The position numbers were made by a program, and so were the translations under genes. Under the pieces are notes generated by a model. The model did not search any database, was not told the DNA's origin, and saw only the letters and a program-made list of their open reading frames with translations. Below are positions 24,046 to 27,332 of a stretch of DNA of 27,332 bases, piece by piece (position 1 is the first letter of the stretch; each line of letters opens with the position of its first letter). Origin of the DNA: Bacteroides sp. CAG:1060. Lineage in GTDB: Bacteria; Bacteroidota; Bacteroidia; Bacteroidales; UBA932. The stretch spans positions 1,528-28,859 of the forward strand of contig HF986315.1 in NCBI GenBank assembly GCA_000432655.1, given 5' to 3'.

Positions 24046-24253
24046 CTTTCTATTCGATTGACATACAAGCCTTCTGAGGTCATATAGTAGAATGAAAATC
24101 TACCTTAAACTCTGCCTAAAGTAATAAAGACCCTTCTTTATTGTAGCAAGTTAAAATCAAGTTGGCAAACTGCCCTATATGACCCTCAATTGATGTTTCG
24201 CGCTTTTCGATTCCTCGAAAATCAAGTTGCCAGCAAGTTACCGGCAAGTTAAA
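24046..24253. other. Intergenic region with a CAAGTT cluster
   Basis: Five CAAGTT hexamers lie in 24146-24252 (two followed by G, three by A). They have irregular spacing and may be residual 3' sequence of the decayed regulator beside them. No gene. Confidence 0.4.
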
Positions 24254-24837
24254 TTATGCCCACGTCGGGATGTACTTCATATACCGTGGTGCGGTATCCG
24301 GATCAAGCGGTTTGATGAGTCTTTGACTAACAGCCTCCTTGATGAGTCTCGATATGCTCCCGGTCAATGAATCTTTTACTCCGAACCGATTTCTCAACGA
24401 TGCGTTTGTCAGTCCATCCCCCTGAATGTACATTAGGCAGGCATGAAGATAGCAGGACCATAGTTTATCTTCCATTGGGATGTTTGCAAATTCCATTGTG
24501 AAAATAGAGTAACTTTTGTGGAGTCTGGAAAAATTTCTATCCTCGGTGCCGGCATATATAACATCTCGCAAGCCAATACCATTCTATCCCATCCTCGACC
24601 AAGTTCTTCGCACATTTTGAGGCGCCTCATCATTGACGCCAGTTTCTCATTGCGAGACTTCGGAGGATTGTCGACAATTCTCTTGATGTCAACCAGAGGA
24701 ATTCCCGGATTGGTAACCTCAATGCGATTATCAAACATTTTCACCAACGGTCCTGCTCCAGAAATATAAAAATCCTGATGTATAAGTGCATTCGCGACAG
24801 CTTCCCTTGTCACCGGAATCGGGAACTTGTTCTGCAT
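24254..24837 (-). pseudogene. AlbA_2/Schlafen-type ATP-binding regulator, C-terminal remnant with frameshift
   Basis: The first frame (24837 to about 24497) reads FPIPVTREAVANALIHQDFY, then IEVTNPGIPLVDIKRIVDNP, the HATPase-like C-terminal region of the AlbA_2-domain regulators. Near 24497 a frameshift moves to FANIPMEDKLWSCYLHACLM and the family's usual ending IKPLDPDTAPRYMKYIPTWA. The N-terminal AlbA_2 domain (some 250 residues) is absent; upstream DNA is unrelated. Non-functional. Confidence 0.8.
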
Positions 24838-24960
24838 TATCCATAAAAGTTTTTGAATAAAAACTTTACAAATATAGTGAATATGTGCACAACAGCAGCT
24901 GCTAGAACTCGTGATTATAAATACGGTCGTTAAATGCTTGATTTGGCACTAAAATTTATA
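24838..24960. other. Intergenic region upstream of RloAB
   Basis: AT-rich non-coding sequence joining the truncated regulator to the RloAB operator; it probably contains the deletion breakpoint that removed the regulator's 5' part. Nothing else seen. Confidence 0.35.
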
Positions 24961-25017
24961 TTTTATGAGAAAATTTCTCATAAAACTTGAGTTTATGTGA
25001 TTTTTTCACTTACTTTG
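24961..25017 (+). promoter_or_regulatory. 25-bp palindromic operator and promoter of RloAB
   Basis: TTTTATGAGAAA (24961-24972), one central A, then TTTCTCATAAAA (24974-24985) form a perfect 12+12 palindrome. A near-consensus -7 box TTACTTTG ends at 25017, 15 nt before the rloA ATG. The palindrome lies at the expected -33 region, ideal for repression. Confidence 0.65.
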
Positions 25018-25032
25018 CAGAAAACGACTGAT

Positions 25033-26199
25033 ATGCTACTGAGTTTTACATTATCTAATTTCCGGTCTTTCAAGGCGAAAAAAACATTGGATTTAACAGC
25101 TGCGACAATTAAAGAATATGAGGAGTCTCTGTTCTCGACGGTTGGGCTGTCTGTCCTTCCTTCTGCGGTGCTGTACGGAGCCAATTCAAGCGGGAAAAGC
25201 AATTTGATAGAGGCTATACGGACATTCCTCACGACTGTATATGATTCTGCGAGTTACAATTCGTCTGAAGAACTGCCGATGGCGCCTTTTATGTTTGACG
25301 AGGATAGCCGCACAAAGCCTTCCTGCTTCGAAATAGAACTCCTTATAGATGATGATTGGTATCGCTATGGCTTTTCAGCAAAGAAGGATAGGATATGCGA
25401 AGAGTATCTGTACTTTAAAACCGGCAATAAGGGTCGTGAAAAATGTCTGTTTGTCCGTTCGGAGGACGGCATTGGAGTCACATCTCACTACAAATCTGCG
25501 GAAGATATGGTGGAAAGGACCAGAGACAATGCTCTATTCCTTTCTGTGGCTGACGCGTTCAATGACAGAATTGCCGGCCTCATTATGCGCGAACTTAAAG
25601 GTTTTGCCGTTTTCGATGGAGCTAAATCGGAAACTCTCTCCGAAAAGGCGATCTCGATTTCAGACGACGAACTGAACTCTTTCCTTTCAAGGTTCAAACT
25701 CGGATTTGAGACTATCAGAAGGGTGGACAACCCTTCCCTCAGGGCAGTGACGACTCATAAAGTATATGACGCAAGCGGGAAAGTGGCCGGTGAGATATCA
25801 ATGTCCCTTCCCGACACCGAGTCCAACGGGACGAACAAACTTTTCGACATGGCACCGATTTTCGTGAAGGCCCTGTCCAGCCGCCGCGTGCTTGTAATCG
25901 ATGAGTTCGGCAGCAGTATGCACCCCATGATTACCAGAATGCTCATATCCCTTTTCAATAGCAAAGAAACCAATCCGATGGGTTCGCAACTGATATTCAC
26001 GACTCATGACACCAATCTTCTTGACAACAAGTTCCTTCGTCGTGATCAGATATGGTTCACCGAGAAGGACGAGACGGCATCCACAGACCTATACTCGCTT
26101 GTCGAATTCAAGGATGCTTCCGGCGTAAAGGTCCGCAACGACCGCAGTTATGAAAAGGACTATATCAATGGGCGGTATGGAGCGATTCCATATTTGTAG
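25033..26199 (+). CDS. RloA/AbiLi-like ABC-type ATPase
   Basis: A 388-residue ATPase of the AAA_15/AAA_21 (OLD-like) group. I choose ATG 25033 (MLLSFTLSNFRSFKAKKTLD), the typical F-x-N-F/Y-R-S-F start of the group; the upstream frame contains the promoter. Walker A is GANSSGKS (49-56), Walker B VLVIDEF (286-292), switch THD (324-326). A signature-like NGTNKLF is near 265-271. It precedes an RloB gene by 12 bases, the AbiL/RloAB arrangement, an abortive-infection type of phage defence in which the ATPase probably senses and the RloB partner acts. Confidence 0.85.
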   Translation: MLLSFTLSNFRSFKAKKTLDLTAATIKEYEESLFSTVGLSVLPSAVLYGANSSGKSNLIEAIRTFLTTVYDSASYNSSEELPMAPFMFDEDSRTKPSCFEIELLIDDDWYRYGFSAKKDRICEEYLYFKTGNKGREKCLFVRSEDGIGVTSHYKSAEDMVERTRDNALFLSVADAFNDRIAGLIMRELKGFAVFDGAKSETLSEKAISISDDELNSFLSRFKLGFETIRRVDNPSLRAVTTHKVYDASGKVAGEISMSLPDTESNGTNKLFDMAPIFVKALSSRRVLVIDEFGSSMHPMITRMLISLFNSKETNPMGSQLIFTTHDTNLLDNKFLRRDQIWFTEKDETASTDLYSLVEFKDASGVKVRNDRSYEKDYINGRYGAIPYL

Positions 26200-26211
26200 G
26201 AGAACTTGGCT

Positions 26212-26847
26212 ATGGCAAAACATCTGACAAAGAAACAGCGTGAAGAACTATCTTCAAGACACGCTGGAACAAAGTCACGGCGTAATGAGGGTACCAGAGA
26301 GCTTTTTTATAGTTTTCTGATAGTAAGCGAGGGAACTAAGACTGAACCTGAATATTTTCGACACTTTACGAGCAGACGCTCGCGGGTGCAGGTTGTCGGC
26401 GCTGACCGTAGCACAAAAAAGTTGCTTGAGGAAGCGCTTAGGATTCGAGATTTGAGCACCTTCGACTATAAATGGCTGGTATTCGACAAGGATAACAATG
26501 AGGATTTCAATGAAGCGATACAGCTCGCCGAGAAAGCCGGTTTTCAATGTGCCTGGTCTAATGAATCCTTCGAGCTTTGGTTCTGCTTGCATTTCATTGA
26601 CCTGAGAACGTCGGTGAGTCGTCGACAGTACATTGACATCCTCGAAAGAGAGATAAGGCGGCATGTACCGGAGTTCACATATAAGAAGGGAGGATATGTG
26701 ATGTATGACATCCTCCGGAAATACGGAAGCCAAGAAAATGCAGTATTGAGGGCCCAGAATCTTAGATTGGCTTATTCCGGAACTGATTATGCCTCACACA
26801 ATCCATGTACTACCGTGGATATTCTGGTGGACAGACTAAAGAAATAG
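26212..26847 (+). CDS. RloB-family protein (AbiLii-like)
   Basis: A 211-residue RloB protein. The TOPRIM-like acidic residues are E40 in IVSEGTKTEPEYF and D92/D94 in LVFDKDNNEDF; the C-terminal half has the family's SNESFELWFCLHF. It is the presumed nuclease partner of the upstream RloA ATPase. I choose ATG 26212 because AGGAGAA (26198-26204) lies 9 nt before it, overlapping the rloA stop; a TTG two codons earlier is less likely. Translational coupling is expected. Confidence 0.88.
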   Translation: MAKHLTKKQREELSSRHAGTKSRRNEGTRELFYSFLIVSEGTKTEPEYFRHFTSRRSRVQVVGADRSTKKLLEEALRIRDLSTFDYKWLVFDKDNNEDFNEAIQLAEKAGFQCAWSNESFELWFCLHFIDLRTSVSRRQYIDILEREIRRHVPEFTYKKGGYVMYDILRKYGSQENAVLRAQNLRLAYSGTDYASHNPCTTVDILVDRLKK

Positions 26848-27171
26848 AGACACTTCCATAACATACGATAAGTACGATTTCTTGCCCCTAGAAAAATAAG
26901 GTGTTTTACCTATGGTATTTCCAGGCATTTTGCGCCGGATAGTGGTAATTTATGGAATATGATAGGCTTTGGATGTCCCACCGCATTTATTTTGAATGAT
27001 TTTAAAATGCCGGAAAGGTGAAGGCAAATGTGTACACAAATGAAATTGATTGAATGCGGTCTAAAACCATATTGCATATTGTGGTATTGAGGAAGATTAA
27101 TCGTACTGAAAATCGTACTGAAAGGTTTGAAAACCGCGCTACAAGCACCTAAAATAAGGTTTATCCTTCTC
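26848..27171. other. Right end of element 2, no gene
   Basis: About 320 non-coding bases. It contains AGTACGATTT (26871-26880), GATAGTGGTAATTTATGGAA near 26938, and a tandem direct repeat TCGTACTGAAA (27101-27111 and 27113-27123) with a 12-bp period. Comparable motifs occur at 11990-12180, suggesting recombinase arm sites. Confidence 0.45.
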
Positions 27172-27192
27172 TTTAACGAGGAGGAGCATTAA
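27172..27192 (+). repeat. Attachment core, copy 3 (attR candidate)
   Basis: Matches the DUF2795 gene end with a single change (GCATTA for GTATTA). The sequence after it differs wholly from copies 1 and 2, so this is the right end of the island or the start of another element. Confidence 0.75.
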
Positions 27193-27332
27193 GGCTTAAG
27201 TTACGCTTGGTAGAGTTCGCTTAAACTTATTTGTATTTTGAGATGTAAGCGACGATTTCAAGCGGAAGTTTACAAGATTGATAGCCACGGAGCCAAGAGC
27301 CCGCAAGAGGTCGACTAAAATGTACGCCAGGC
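27193..27332. other. Flank after the last core
   Basis: 140 bases that stay open in two minus-strand frames, one ending at a stop near 27227 (LPLEIVAYISKYK) and one nearer 27200 (LVNFRLKSSLTSQNTNKF). I cannot tell which, if any, is coding; the window ends too soon. Confidence 0.3.

Larger units (their letters stand above)
11692..27192. mobile_element. Integrative element 2 (putative), defence cargo, no integrase seen
   Basis: The segment lies between the second and third directly repeated cores. It carries PARIS, a retron, RloAB, a WYL regulator and decayed genes, but no recombinase of its own, so it may depend on the enzyme of element 1 or of a lost partner. An inverted core at 12216 suggests internal rearrangement or a third degenerate element. 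Confidence 0.5.

Noticed and set aside
24146..24252. CAAGTT cluster as a CRISPR-like or iteron array
   Set aside because: Five irregularly spaced hexamers with no constant spacer; most likely remnant coding or chance.
24997..25032. Extended N-terminus of the RloA protein
   Set aside because: These codons contain the -7 promoter box; the family begins at MLLSFTLSNFRSF.

Overview
The window looks like a gut-type Bacteroidales chromosome (phylum Bacteroidota). The ribosomal proteins bL21, bL27 and bS21, SerS and RuvC resemble that order, and many promoters carry its -7 box (TAnnTTTG). SD sequences are mostly weak, with a very strong one in front of rpsU. I cannot name the genus.

Backbone (1-6487). 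On the minus strand run rplU-rpmA-serS-ruvC and then the start of a TonB-dependent outer-membrane receptor that leaves the window. On the plus strand are an AAA+ ATPase, a sirtuin lacking zinc cysteines, rpsU and a 73-codon DUF2795 gene.

Island (about 6467-27192). The last bases of the DUF2795 gene recur in the same orientation at 11692 and 27172, and as a degenerate inverted copy at 12216. I read this as a tyrosine-recombinase attachment site occupied by two elements in tandem. Element 1 (6467-11691) carries two unknown overlapping genes, a NotI-like type II restriction-modification pair, a small unknown gene, a short tyrosine recombinase and a divergent XRE regulator with operator-like repeats. 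Element 2 (11692-27192) has no visible integrase. It holds a fused PARIS-type ATPase/DUF4435 protein, an IS4-family insertion sequence, a broken ADP-ribosylglycohydrolase, a complete retron (ncRNA with pairing a1/a2 arms, reverse transcriptase with a long C-terminal extension, unknown accessory protein), a WG-repeat protein, a TPR/retropepsin gene with a nonsense codon, a WYL regulator with a palindromic operator, a decayed AlbA/Schlafen-type regulator, and an RloA/RloB (AbiL-like) pair behind a 25-bp palindrome.

Taken together this is a defence island with four candidate anti-phage modules (restriction-modification, PARIS, retron, RloAB). Two of them independently combine an ABC-type ATPase with a TOPRIM-like nuclease domain. 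Several linked genes are decaying (20313, 20613, 15232 and 24254 regions). The most novel part is the retron: its ncRNA can be delimited from the sequence, but its accessory protein and the RT extension match no family I recognise. All calls come from reading the sequence; no database search was run.
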